Assembly (NCBI GenBank): GCA_025449435.1
Contig: JANWJO010000215.1
Span: forward strand, 1 to 13,633
DNA length: 13,633 bases
Origin: Chloroflexota bacterium
Lineage (GTDB): Bacteria; Chloroflexota; UBA4733
Reading direction: 5' to 3'
The position numbers and the translations under genes are program-made. Positions 1-7,146 of this stretch are shown piece by piece (position 1 is the stretch's first letter; every line of letters begins with the position of its first letter). The notes under the pieces were generated by a model. The model was not told the DNA's origin and made no database searches. It saw only the letters and a list, made by a program, of their open reading frames with translations.

Positions 1-65
1 ACACCATGTTCGCCAAAACGGCCACGCCGCAGCACGATCGCATCGGTGGTATAAACACCACTCAT
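1..65 (-). CDS. recO: DNA repair protein RecO, N-terminal fragment (cut by window edge)
   Basis: Reading the minus strand from an ATG at 65-63 gives 21 codons, MSGVYTTDAIVLRR followed by GRFGEHG, before the window ends. RecO proteins typically begin with a tyrosine, then T-x-A-I-V-L-R-R and a G-E-x-x motif, which opens the N-terminal OB-fold; this stretch matches that pattern well. RecO loads RecA onto SSB-coated single-stranded DNA with RecR in gap repair. The ATG overlaps the stop codon of the upstream transporter as TAATG, so the two genes are probably co-transcribed and translationally coupled. Only the first 21 residues are visible, so the identification rests on a short motif, and nothing can be said about the oligonucleotide-binding or zinc regions. 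Confidence 0.7.
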   Translation of the reverse strand, partial: MSGVYTTDAIVLRRGRFGEHG

Positions 66-1333
66 TATGAGCCTGAACTCTTTTGTGCTGGATTAGCCTC
101 CTTAGAGTATACCTCCGAGGCATCTTCGACCTGTTGCAAGCCCTCATACGGAGCGAAAAGTAATAGCCACAGTAGCGATGCACACGCGTAACACAGGGAC
201 GTCAAGACGAAGCCGGTGCCAAAGCCGGATCGCTGCTGAAGCCAGCCACCAACCGCCGCTGACGCGGTCCAGGGGAGGTTCGCTGCGATCAACACAACAC
301 TGGACGTAGCCGCACGATAGCGCACCGCAGTCAAGCCGACGAGCCAACCCTGCGCCACGGCTGCCGTCATATCCATCAAACTCTGTCGTGCCACGAAGGC
401 CGGCGCCGCGGTCACCCACCTACTCGATATCCCCAGCAGTATCAGAAAAGGCAGTGACAGCAGTTGCGTCGCTGCCACGGCTTTGGGCACACCTGACCGC
501 CGCACGACACCAATAGCCAGCATGGTGGCCACACCCAGCGCTACTTGGGCGAGCGCGCTGAGCACGCCGAAGCGCTGCAAGCTCACTCCGAGGTGCTGCG
601 TAAAAAACAGGTTGAAGTAGGGGATTACCCATCCAGCGCCTAGACTCACCATCCCGAGCGTAGCGGCCATGCGCCACGCGATGGCGCGCCAGCCAGGGTC
701 TGCCAGCGCCTGCAACCCACTGGCACCGGGCTGGCGCGCGCGTGTGTCGCGGAACCACAGCAACACCGGCACCGCCGTGACGCCGCCTACTGCCAGCGAC
801 AACAACAGCGACGCGCGGTAACCTGCAACGGTGCTAGGCCCTAGGGCTGCGACCGTTGCTAGGTGCAGCGGCAGCCACCCACCCGCCACGCCCCCTCCGG
901 CTGAACCCAGCACTCCCAATGCCCCTGCACTGGCCAGCACCATCACCTGTTGCCGCTGCGGTGCCGACTCCAGCAGCATCGGTAGCGCCACCACCGCGAC
1001 GCCAGCTGCGCCTATCCCCGTCAGCGCTCCTGATGCCACGAGCAACCATTCACTCGATGCGACGCATTGCACCGCGGCAGGTGGGCCTGCTAGCAGGCCG
1101 CCCAGTATGAGCGTGCGTTTGCGGCCGAAGCCGTCCGCGAGTGTGACCGCGGGCACGATGCCAGCCACAAAGCCGGCGGTGCTGGCGGCTAGAATGACCC
1201 CTAACGACGCGCTTGATAGTCCCAGAGCGACGACGTACAGGTTGAAGTCGAGGTTGTAGACCCCTAAACCAAGTGCCCCGCCCAGCGTCGCGATGAGCAG
1301 TACGGCGCTCTCGCGCGTGAACCGCCAGTGCAC
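65..1333 (-). CDS. MFS family transporter
   Basis: This encodes a 422-residue, very hydrophobic protein with about twelve predicted membrane helices, the normal size for a major facilitator superfamily permease of the inner membrane. The loop after the second helix carries DGFGRKR, the MFS motif A (G-x-x-x-D-R/G-x-G-R-R/K pattern), which supports the family. The substrate cannot be read from the sequence; drug/sugar-type exporters have the same layout. An in-frame TTG lies six codons upstream (1351), but I prefer the GTG at 1333-1331 because AGAAGGAG sits five bases before it, an ideal ribosome binding site, whereas the TTG has none. The gene overlaps recO by one base (TAATG) and is divergent from the DJ-1/PfpI gene. 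Confidence 0.88.
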   Translation of the reverse strand: MHWRFTRESAVLLIATLGGALGLGVYNLDFNLYVVALGLSSASLGVILAASTAGFVAGIVPAVTLADGFGRKRTLILGGLLAGPPAAVQCVASSEWLLVASGALTGIGAAGVAVVALPMLLESAPQRQQVMVLASAGALGVLGSAGGGVAGGWLPLHLATVAALGPSTVAGYRASLLLSLAVGGVTAVPVLLWFRDTRARQPGASGLQALADPGWRAIAWRMAATLGMVSLGAGWVIPYFNLFFTQHLGVSLQRFGVLSALAQVALGVATMLAIGVVRRSGVPKAVAATQLLSLPFLILLGISSRWVTAAPAFVARQSLMDMTAAVAQGWLVGLTAVRYRAATSSVVLIAANLPWTASAAVGGWLQQRSGFGTGFVLTSLCYACASLLWLLLFAPYEGLQQVEDASEVYSKEANPAQKSSGS

Positions 1334-1466
1334 TGGTTCTCCTTCTGTCAAGTCGCGGGCAGGTCACGGCTCGTGTGCGCACGCTACGCGCCGGTACGTC
1401 ACCGCCGTCCCAAAGGGTACGCTGTCGCTGCGACGTGAAACGGGAACCCGTATAGAAGGGGATTAC
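1334..1466. promoter_or_regulatory. Divergent intergenic region with small dyad symmetries
   Basis: This 133-base region must hold the start signals for both the transporter-recO pair and the DJ-1/PfpI-moeA pair. It contains three small perfect dyads: GTGCGCAC (1375-1382), GTCGC-T-GCGAC (1424-1434) and ACGGG-AA-CCCGT (1440-1451). Any of them could be an operator half, but all are short and GC-rich, so chance is possible. No convincing paired -35/-10 boxes were found. A TATAGA at 1451-1456 lies too close to the 1467 start, and overlaps its ribosome binding site, to be a useful -10. Confidence 0.3.
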
Positions 1467-2075
1467 ATGCGCGAAATTGGCTTCTTACTGTTCCCTGGGC
1501 TCGAGGAGCTCGATTTCGCCGGTCCCTGGGAAGTGTTCTCGGCACTGAGCGCGCTCGAATCCGACTCCTGCCGCTGCTTTACAGTGTCTGAAACTGGTGG
1601 CCTCATACGCTGCGCCAAGGGGCTGCGCGTCGAGAGCGACTTCAGCTTTGCTAACGCCCCTGCATGTGATGTTCTCGTGATACCTGGAGGCCAGGGTACC
1701 CGTCGTGAAGTCGACAATGCCAACCTCACCGGGTACATCGGCACGGTTGCGCGCAGCGCCGAAATCACGTACTCGGTGTGTACCGGCGCGTTCCTGTTGG
1801 AGCGGGCTGGGCTGCTTACCGGCAAAAGGGCGACCACACACTGGCATTCCATTGATCGCCTGGCCAAGCTCGGCAGCGCAACGGTCGTTGCCGATGAACG
1901 CTTCGTGGATCAAGGACGTATCGTCACTGCCGCCGGCGTGTCGGCTGGCATCGATGGCGCCTTACACGTTGTGGGACGGTTGTGGTCGCCCAATATTGCG
2001 CGCAAGGTGCAGCAACAAATCGAATACTTCCCGGCACCGCCCTACCAGGATGTGGCGATTCCACCTATGCCATAG
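1467..2075 (+). CDS. DJ-1/PfpI family protein, isonitrile hydratase-like
   Basis: This is a 202-residue class I glutamine amidotransferase-like protein of the DJ-1/PfpI superfamily. The nucleophile elbow is SVCTGAFLL, placing the reactive cysteine at residue 105 followed by Thr106. LDFAGP near residue 15 supplies Asp16. The pattern D-x-x-G-P, C-T-G and T-T-H-W (123-126) is that of the isonitrile hydratase branch, where an Asp, the Cys and the following Thr are the known active-site residues; AraC-type GATase1 regulators share it but carry an added helix-turn-helix that is absent here. The reading frame is open for 174 bases upstream, but the ATG at 1467 has AAGGGGA six bases before it and begins with the typical strand REIGFLLFPG. 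It lies 30 bases before moeA on the same strand. The substrate is unproven; a stress or glyoxalase-type role is also possible. Confidence 0.85.
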   Translation: MREIGFLLFPGLEELDFAGPWEVFSALSALESDSCRCFTVSETGGLIRCAKGLRVESDFSFANAPACDVLVIPGGQGTRREVDNANLTGYIGTVARSAEITYSVCTGAFLLERAGLLTGKRATTHWHSIDRLAKLGSATVVADERFVDQGRIVTAAGVSAGIDGALHVVGRLWSPNIARKVQQQIEYFPAPPYQDVAIPPMP

Positions 2076-2105
2076 CGATCTACATTCCACGAAAGGAGGT
2101 CCACA

Positions 2106-3353
2106 ATGGCTGCTGTTCAGCCTACTGGTGACTACGCTGGACTGCCGCTGCCCGATGACGCGCGCGCAGCGTTCGAGGCGGTCATCCAACCGGTCGTACG
2201 TCGGGAGTTGGTGTCGCTCGATGCGGCCTTGGGCCGCTACCTCGCTGCCGACGTCTACTCGCCAATCGATTTGCCGGAGTTCCCCCGTTCGATGGTCGAT
2301 GGCTACGCCGTCGTGGCCGCCGATCTAGTAGACGCGTCATCCGTATCGCCTATCGACCTCCCACTGGCCGGTGAGGTGCGTATGGGCACACAGGCAGCCG
2401 TGACGGTCCGAGCCGGCACCGCCGTCAAGATACACACTGGCGCCATGATGCCGTCTGGCGCCGATGCTGTGGCTATGGTGGAGTGGACCGAGCCACTCGC
2501 CGACACCCGTGTGCGCTTCATGCGGGGTCCGCGTGCTGGCGCCAACACCATTGCGGTGGCTGAAGATGTGCGGCGCGGTCAGCTCCTGCTGCGGGCAGGA
2601 CGGCGCCTGCGCTCCGATGATATCGGCGGACTCGCGGCGATCGGCTATGTGGAGGTGCCGGTGGCACGCCAACCGGTCGTGGCCGTGATATCGGGTGGAG
2701 ACGAAGTGGTGGCGCCACACCAAACACCCGGACCCGGCCAGGTGCGCGATGTGAACGCGGCAGTGCTCTCGGCGATGGTCGAAGAGCTCGGTGCACGGCC
2801 CTGGCGACTCGGCATCGGTCACGATGACCCGGCCGAATTTCACGCGCTGGTCGAGCAAGCGCTCTCCGGCGCGGATATGGTCGTGGTTACTGGCGGGTCG
2901 TCCGTTGGCACCCGCGATGTAACGCGCGACGTGGTCGAGAGCTTCCCTGATGCGCAGATAGTGGTACACGGCATCGCCCTGCGGCCCGGCAAACCAACCT
3001 TGCTCGCTCGGGTGAAGGGGATACCCTTCTTCGGGCTGCCCGGTAATCCAGTGTCAGCAGTTGTTACCTTTAGGCTATTTGCCGCACCGGTCATCGTGCG
3101 TGCCCTGGGTGGGATGCCGACGCAGCGGGTGCCGGTGGCGGCTCGCCTGGTGAAGGCGATACCGCCCTCTGGTGGCCGTGAGGATTATGTCCAGTGCCGA
3201 TTGTGGTACGAGGACGGTGAAGTCCTCGCTGAACCAGTCGCCGGTAAGTCCAACCTCATTTTTACGGTCGTGCGCGGCGATGGCCTGGTGCGCGTGCCCA
3301 TCGACCAGCAGGGGGCGCCCGTTGGAACGGTCGTGCGCGTCTGGCAGTACTAA
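2106..3353 (+). CDS. moeA: Molybdopterin molybdenumtransferase MoeA
   Basis: This 415-residue protein has the full set of MoeA signatures. They are PEFPRSMVDGYA (57-68) with the family Asp, SGGDE (196-200), TGGSSVGTRDVT (262-273) in the MogA-like domain, RPGKP (294-298) and LPGNPVSA (311-318). MoeA inserts molybdate into adenylylated molybdopterin in the last step of molybdenum cofactor synthesis, in the cytoplasm. The length is that of single-domain-set MoeA (about 400-415), with no fused MogA or periplasmic binding domain. A near-perfect Shine-Dalgarno (AAAGGAGGT, 2092-2100) sits five bases before the ATG, much stronger than at the neighbouring genes. The 30-base gap to the DJ-1/PfpI gene suggests one transcript. 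No other molybdenum cofactor gene or molybdoenzyme is visible, so the partner enzymes are elsewhere. Confidence 0.96.
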   Translation: MAAVQPTGDYAGLPLPDDARAAFEAVIQPVVRRELVSLDAALGRYLAADVYSPIDLPEFPRSMVDGYAVVAADLVDASSVSPIDLPLAGEVRMGTQAAVTVRAGTAVKIHTGAMMPSGADAVAMVEWTEPLADTRVRFMRGPRAGANTIAVAEDVRRGQLLLRAGRRLRSDDIGGLAAIGYVEVPVARQPVVAVISGGDEVVAPHQTPGPGQVRDVNAAVLSAMVEELGARPWRLGIGHDDPAEFHALVEQALSGADMVVVTGGSSVGTRDVTRDVVESFPDAQIVVHGIALRPGKPTLLARVKGIPFFGLPGNPVSAVVTFRLFAAPVIVRALGGMPTQRVPVAARLVKAIPPSGGREDYVQCRLWYEDGEVLAEPVAGKSNLIFTVVRGDGLVRVPIDQQGAPVGTVVRVWQY

Positions 3354-3502
3354 GGGACTTGTTGCCTAGCTGGCCGGCCCTGTCGCGGTGAACTGGATGG
3401 CCAGTGTGCCGCCGTCGCTGCATCCGTGCTCGTCGTGGACGGCGTGGCGCTCACCGCGGATGCTGCGCAACCGGCGATCAATAACAGAGCACCATCGCTC
3501 GC

Positions 3503-3518
3503 GGCGCTTAAGAGCGCC
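3503..3518. terminator. Perfect 6-bp hairpin between convergent genes
   Basis: GGCGCT-TAAG-AGCGCC forms a perfect GC-rich 6-bp stem with a four-base loop, 150 bases past the moeA stop. It works on both strands, so it could serve moeA or serA, but there is no run of T on either side. It is therefore only a weak terminator candidate. Confidence 0.3.
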
Positions 3519-3567
3519 CGTCTAGTCGCGTGTGGTTAGTTCGTAGCGTTCATAGTGGCAATATCTT

Positions 3568-3612
3568 CCCGTGATTGCGTAGCCGAGATTCGCTAATCCT
3601 CAACGTCACGGG
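3568..3612. repeat. Nested inverted repeat
   Basis: CCCGTGA (3568-3574) pairs perfectly with TCACGGG (3606-3612). Between them TAGC (3580-3583) pairs with GCTA (3592-3595), giving a nested stem. It lies in the 3' convergent region and has no T tract. It could be a transcript-end structure or a remnant of a small repeat. Confidence 0.35.
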
Positions 3613-3702
3613 CAGTGTTAGTGGCCCAACTGTGAGATGGCTGTGTAACCGGCGGACATCGTGCGACTGAGGGCCCATGAACGATCAGTTGCGAGGCAAT
3701 AG

Positions 3703-5304
3703 CTACAGTTGAACGACCTTGGCACGCTGAATATGCGGTAGTGCCAAGAGTTGTTTGCGTACGGCGTCGGACACCGGTTCGTCTACCCCTAGCACGAGCA
3801 GCGCCTCGCCGCGGGCTTCGCGCCTACCCACCTGCATGAACGAGATATTGATGTCCGCCTGTCCGAGCAGTGTGCCGATACTGCCGATGATGCCCGGCCG
3901 GTCCCGATGGCGGCCGAAGATCCAATAGCCGCCGTTGGGGCGCACATCGACCCAGTAGCCATCCATGCGCACAATGTGTGGTTCGCTATTCACCTCAGGA
4001 CCGGCGACCTCGACGCCGTCGCCGTCGGTGACCGCGCGCACGGTGAGCAAGCCAACGTAGGAGCCGGGTGCTTCCGGCTCCCGATGTTCCACCACGCGCA
4101 GGCCGCGCTGCCGGGCAATCTCGCCGGCATTGACCAAACTCACGCGCGTGGCACTGATCGGGCCAAGCAAGCCGGCGAGCACGGCCAGCCGGACCGCGTC
4201 GGTATCCTGGCTGGCCAGATTGCCAGCGTAGGTGATTTCCAGGGAGCGGAGTTGGCCGTCGGACAGTAGTGTCGCCAACCGGCCCAACACGTCGGCCACC
4301 GGAAGATAAGGGCGTACCGTCGCCGCTGCCGCCGCTGAAATGGGCACGTTGACGGCGTAGCGGGGTGCTTCGCCGCGCAACACCGCCAGCACCTGTTCGG
4401 CGGCATCGAGCGCTACGTTGACCTGGGCTTCGGCGGTTGATGCGCCAAGATGTGGCGTCGTGATCACGCGCTCTTCTTGCACCAGCGGGTTGTCGGTGGC
4501 CGGCTCCTTGGCAAACACGTCCAGCGCCGCGCCGGCGATGCGGTGTTCGCGCACCGCTTCCAGGAGCGCAAGCTCGTCGATGATGCCACCGCGAGCGCAG
4601 TTGATCACGCGCGCCGCGGGCTTCATCAGCGCCAGTTCGCGCGCGCCGATCATCCCCTTGTTTTGCTCGTTGAGCACCGCGTGGATGCTCAAGAAGTCTG
4701 CCTCTTGCAACACCTCGTCGAGCGGTGCCAGGCGGGCACCGATGCGCTCAGCTGCTTCAGGCGGCAAGAACGGGTCGTATGCAACTGCCTTGAGCTCGAA
4801 CGCCCGCGCTCGCCGCACGACCTCGCTGCCGACTCGCCCCAACCCAATAAGGCCAAGGGTCTTGCCGCGTAGTTCCGTGCCCGTGAACCGCACTCGATCC
4901 CAGGTTCCCGCCCGCAAGGCGGCGTTGGCTTGTGGGATGTGGCGGGCGAGAGCCAACAGCATGGCCAGTGTGTGTTCGGCGGCGGCCACGGTGTTGCCCG
5001 CCGGCGCGTACACCACGATCACGCCCCGCGCCGTGGCGGCCGGCACGTTGATGTTATCGATGCCCACACCAGCGCGCGCAATTACGCGCAGCTTGCTCCC
5101 TGCCGCGATGACCTCTTCGGTCACCTTGCTCTCGCTGCGCACCACCAATGCGTCGTAGTCCACGATGGCGGAGGTGAGTTGCTCGGGCGACATCCCCGTG
5201 CGTACATCCACATCGGCTTCAGCTCGTAACAGGTCCACGCCTTCATGCGCGATGGCGTCGGCCACGAGCACGCGTGGCCTGTGCGTCTCCGGAGAAGTGC
5301 CCAC
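3703..5304 (-). CDS. serA: D-3-phosphoglycerate dehydrogenase, long form with ACT domain
   Basis: This 533-residue enzyme oxidises 3-phosphoglycerate to 3-phosphohydroxypyruvate with NAD, the first step of serine synthesis. The Rossmann motif GLGRVG is at 154-159. The catalytic trio of the 2-hydroxyacid dehydrogenase family is present: Arg238 in ARGG, Glu267 in FAKEP and His285 in TPHLGAS. After the catalytic part comes an intervening substrate-binding domain and a C-terminal ACT domain (about 460-533, starting at HRDRPGIIG) that usually binds serine for feedback inhibition. The length matches the type I long form seen in actinobacteria and Chloroflexota. The GTG start at 5304 follows directly on the stop codon of the upstream membrane-protein gene (TAG at 5307-5305), with GGGGGT just before it, so translation is probably coupled. 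In the nucleotide domain the usual H-x-P-L-T is HAVLN, a small divergence. Confidence 0.96.
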   Translation of the reverse strand: MGTSPETHRPRVLVADAIAHEGVDLLRAEADVDVRTGMSPEQLTSAIVDYDALVVRSESKVTEEVIAAGSKLRVIARAGVGIDNINVPAATARGVIVVYAPAGNTVAAAEHTLAMLLALARHIPQANAALRAGTWDRVRFTGTELRGKTLGLIGLGRVGSEVVRRARAFELKAVAYDPFLPPEAAERIGARLAPLDEVLQEADFLSIHAVLNEQNKGMIGARELALMKPAARVINCARGGIIDELALLEAVREHRIAGAALDVFAKEPATDNPLVQEERVITTPHLGASTAEAQVNVALDAAEQVLAVLRGEAPRYAVNVPISAAAAATVRPYLPVADVLGRLATLLSDGQLRSLEITYAGNLASQDTDAVRLAVLAGLLGPISATRVSLVNAGEIARQRGLRVVEHREPEAPGSYVGLLTVRAVTDGDGVEVAGPEVNSEPHIVRMDGYWVDVRPNGGYWIFGRHRDRPGIIGSIGTLLGQADINISFMQVGRREARGEALLVLGVDEPVSDAVRKQLLALPHIQRAKVVQL

Positions 5305-5778
5305 CTAACCCCCACTCTGTGCAGATGCAAATACGCTCGCTGCCTCGGCGAGTTGCGCTGGCGTTCCGGCCGGCAATCCCGGACAGCCTTCGTCATATAA
5401 GCGAGCGGTCGCTCCACCTTCTACCTGCCACACGGCCAGCAAGCGACCGGATTGCTGGGCGAGCGCACCAACGAAGTACGCGCGCGGATTGGTCGAGCTC
5501 CGCCGCGCCTCCCAGGTTACCCGCACATAGGCTGGAGCTTGGGCCACCGTATAGGCATGCGGGGCGCACGGTGTGCCCTGGACCAGCTCCGTGGCCGCCA
5601 GGAGCACCGGCTCCGGCGTGGCCATATCCCTCTGAACGGCGCTGCTGGGGATGTCGTTGATCGCGAATAGCCACACGGCGGCATTGGCGACCAGCCACAG
5701 GCACAGCGGCAGCAGTACCGCAAGCATGAGCGGTAACCACCACCTGCGCGGCACTCGGGAGAACCAGTGTCCAACCAC
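5305..5778 (-). CDS. Single-pass membrane protein of unknown function, upstream of serA
   Basis: This is a 157-residue protein I do not recognise. A basic N-terminus (RVPRRWW) precedes one strongly hydrophobic segment at about 13-38, which looks like a signal anchor. About 115 residues follow, probably outside the cell, with two cysteines (one in TPCAPHAYTV, one in DEGCPG) that could form a disulphide. It has no lipobox. The tail contains repeated small residues and VTWEARRSS, and no enzyme motif is visible. The start is GTG at 5778 with AGAGGTGA just upstream. Its stop abuts the serA GTG, so it is the first gene of a two-gene operon divergent from the alpha/beta hydrolase. A link to serine synthesis is suggested only by position. 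Confidence 0.75.
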   Translation of the reverse strand: MVGHWFSRVPRRWWLPLMLAVLLPLCLWLVANAAVWLFAINDIPSSAVQRDMATPEPVLLAATELVQGTPCAPHAYTVAQAPAYVRVTWEARRSSTNPRAYFVGALAQQSGRLLAVWQVEGGATARLYDEGCPGLPAGTPAQLAEAASVFASAQSGG

Positions 5779-5922
5779 TCTTCACCTCTGCGAGGGTTGG
5801 CTCCAACCGGTGCTTCCTCGGCCGTCAGTGTACGCCCTTGGCCACTCCGGCTGCCACCTGGAGGGATCGTGTACCATGCCCGGCCAGGGGTATAGGCTCT
5901 ACAGGCAAGGAGTGGCGCGCAT

Positions 5923-6777
5923 ATGGCCCGGCGATGGCACGAAGAACTCATCTGGACGACCAGTGAGGATGGCGGTGGGTTAGATGGGTTGCTCGTGCAG
6001 CCTGAGTACCCCAACGGTAAGCCGTACCTGGTTTGGATGCACGGCCTCGCCGGTTACTTCAGCGAACGCGAGAAAGTACTCATCTTGCGGCATCTCGCCG
6101 AGCGCGGCTACACGTCGGTCATCGGCAATAACCGAGGACACGACATTGGGGCAAGCCTGGCAATGCCTGATAGGAATTGCAAACTGCGGGGCGCGTTTTG
6201 GGATCGCATCGAGGAGAGCCCTCACGACGTACATGGCTGGATTTCCTGGTGTGGCGAGCATGGCTCCCCCAGGGTGGTACTGCTGGGCCACAGCCTCGGT
6301 GCGGTAAAGGTTGCCTACTACCAAGCCCAACGCAACGACCCGCGCGTGCTGGCGCTGGCGACCGCGTCACCGCCTATGCGACCCATCCAAGAGATCGCCA
6401 GCACGGTCGCGGTGGCCGAAGAGATGGTGATCGCAGGTCGTGGCCAGGACCTCCTGCCGTGGGGAAGCATACCGCTGGATGGAGGCACACTCAGCGCTCA
6501 AACCGTCGTGAGTATGGCGAACTGTGTGCCCGGCGTATTTGCGAGCGCGGGCGGCAAGCCGCCCAGCATTGCTCGCGTCTCCTGCCCACTATTTGTCATG
6601 TTCGCTACCAACGAGGAGCGGATTGGCGGCGCTCCTGAGCTGGAAGTGATTCGCACCAACGCTACGAGTGCAGCATCGGTGACGGCGTTCCTCTTGGAAG
6701 GCGCCGGGCACAACTACATTGGCTTTGAGCAACAGGTGGCCACAGCGTTGGCCCAATGGATGGACACGTTGCTTTAA
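5923..6777 (+). CDS. Alpha/beta hydrolase
   Basis: This is a 284-residue alpha/beta-hydrolase-fold protein without a signal peptide. LVWMHGLAG (36-44) is the strand and oxyanion region, GHSLG (122-126) is the nucleophile elbow with Ser124, and GAGHNYIGF (260-268) carries His263. The acidic member of the triad is usually an Asp in a G-x-x-D strand end; here the matching segment is FATNEERIG (227-235), so Glu231 or Glu232 may replace it. The overall order resembles serine hydrolases that act on small esters or amides (DUF1749-like proteins), but the substrate cannot be named. AAGGAG at 5907-5912 lies ten bases before the ATG. It is transcribed alone, divergent from the serA operon, and is followed by the gene-poor, structured region beginning at 6778. 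Confidence 0.85.
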   Translation: MARRWHEELIWTTSEDGGGLDGLLVQPEYPNGKPYLVWMHGLAGYFSEREKVLILRHLAERGYTSVIGNNRGHDIGASLAMPDRNCKLRGAFWDRIEESPHDVHGWISWCGEHGSPRVVLLGHSLGAVKVAYYQAQRNDPRVLALATASPPMRPIQEIASTVAVAEEMVIAGRGQDLLPWGSIPLDGGTLSAQTVVSMANCVPGVFASAGGKPPSIARVSCPLFVMFATNEERIGGAPELEVIRTNATSAASVTAFLLEGAGHNYIGFEQQVATALAQWMDTLL

Positions 6778-6915
6778 GGAAGTCCTGTTTCGCTGTCTCC
6801 CCAACTGGTCGCTATTGACCTACTGGCGGCGTACGTGCTGGCCAGCAGCATGGCTGAACGGGGTGTTGACCACGACTTAAACCTCCATGAAGGAGGACTC
6901 GGGCTGCGGTATGTC

Positions 6916-7088
6916 GCCATGACCCGGGCATGGCCGGACTCTCTCGTTGTCAGCCCTGACACGGCTGGCGAACGGGTGACGGACCCCTCCTTAGGGTTTC
7001 CCGAGAGGGGAACCGGGCTGGCGCGAGGGTGGCAACACCTAGCCAAGCGTGAGTTTCGCTCCCTACCCGTTCTGACGAGCGATGTCCG
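6916..7088 (+). ncRNA. Candidate structured RNA of unknown class
   Basis: The stretch 6778-7146 has no credible gene but is dense with complementary segments that nest into one fold. GAACGGGTG (6970-6978) pairs with TACCCGTTC (7064-7072, one G-T pair) and closes a loop holding three hairpins. These are CCCCTC/GAGGGG (6984-6989, 7005-7010) with an inner GGG/CCC, GGTG-GCAA-CACC (7028-7039) with a GNRA loop inside GGCT/AGCC, and AGCG/CGCT (7046-7060). Outside, TCAG/CTGA, CTCG/CGAG and CGGAC/GTCCG (6935-6939, 7084-7088) extend the closing helix with bulges. GCCATG/CATGGC (6916-6934) lies 5'. TGTCA/TGACA (6948-6961) competes with one outer stem. I cannot assign it to a known family. The strand is a guess, since most pairs fold on both strands. 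It could be a riboswitch, a guide-type RNA or the relic of an intron or mobile element. Confidence 0.4.
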
Positions 7089-7146
7089 AGGTCGATGACA
7101 AAGCAGGCTGCCCAGCGGTCCCGTGCTCGGTGGGTCACAGCTTAGG

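Larger units (their letters stand above)
3354..3702. other. Gene-free convergent region between moeA and serA
   Basis: These 349 bases separate the convergent 3' ends of moeA and serA and hold no credible open reading frame or tRNA. Two inverted repeats are listed separately. Neither is followed by a T-rich tract on either strand, so no textbook intrinsic terminator is visible for either gene. Nothing else is recognised. Confidence 0.6.

Noticed and set aside
831..1259. 142-codon plus-strand frame opposite the transporter gene
   Set aside because: It is an Ala/Pro/Ser-rich shadow of the membrane-protein codons on the other strand.
3354..3702. tRNA or small gene in the moeA-serA gap
   Set aside because: No cloverleaf with a T-loop consensus was found, and open frames are short and without ribosome binding sites.
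7020..7045. T-box leader motif (AGGGTGGCAAC resembles the T-box core)
   Set aside because: The bases after it (ACACC) instead close a simple GNRA hairpin, there is no aminoacyl-tRNA or amino acid gene downstream, and no terminator follows.
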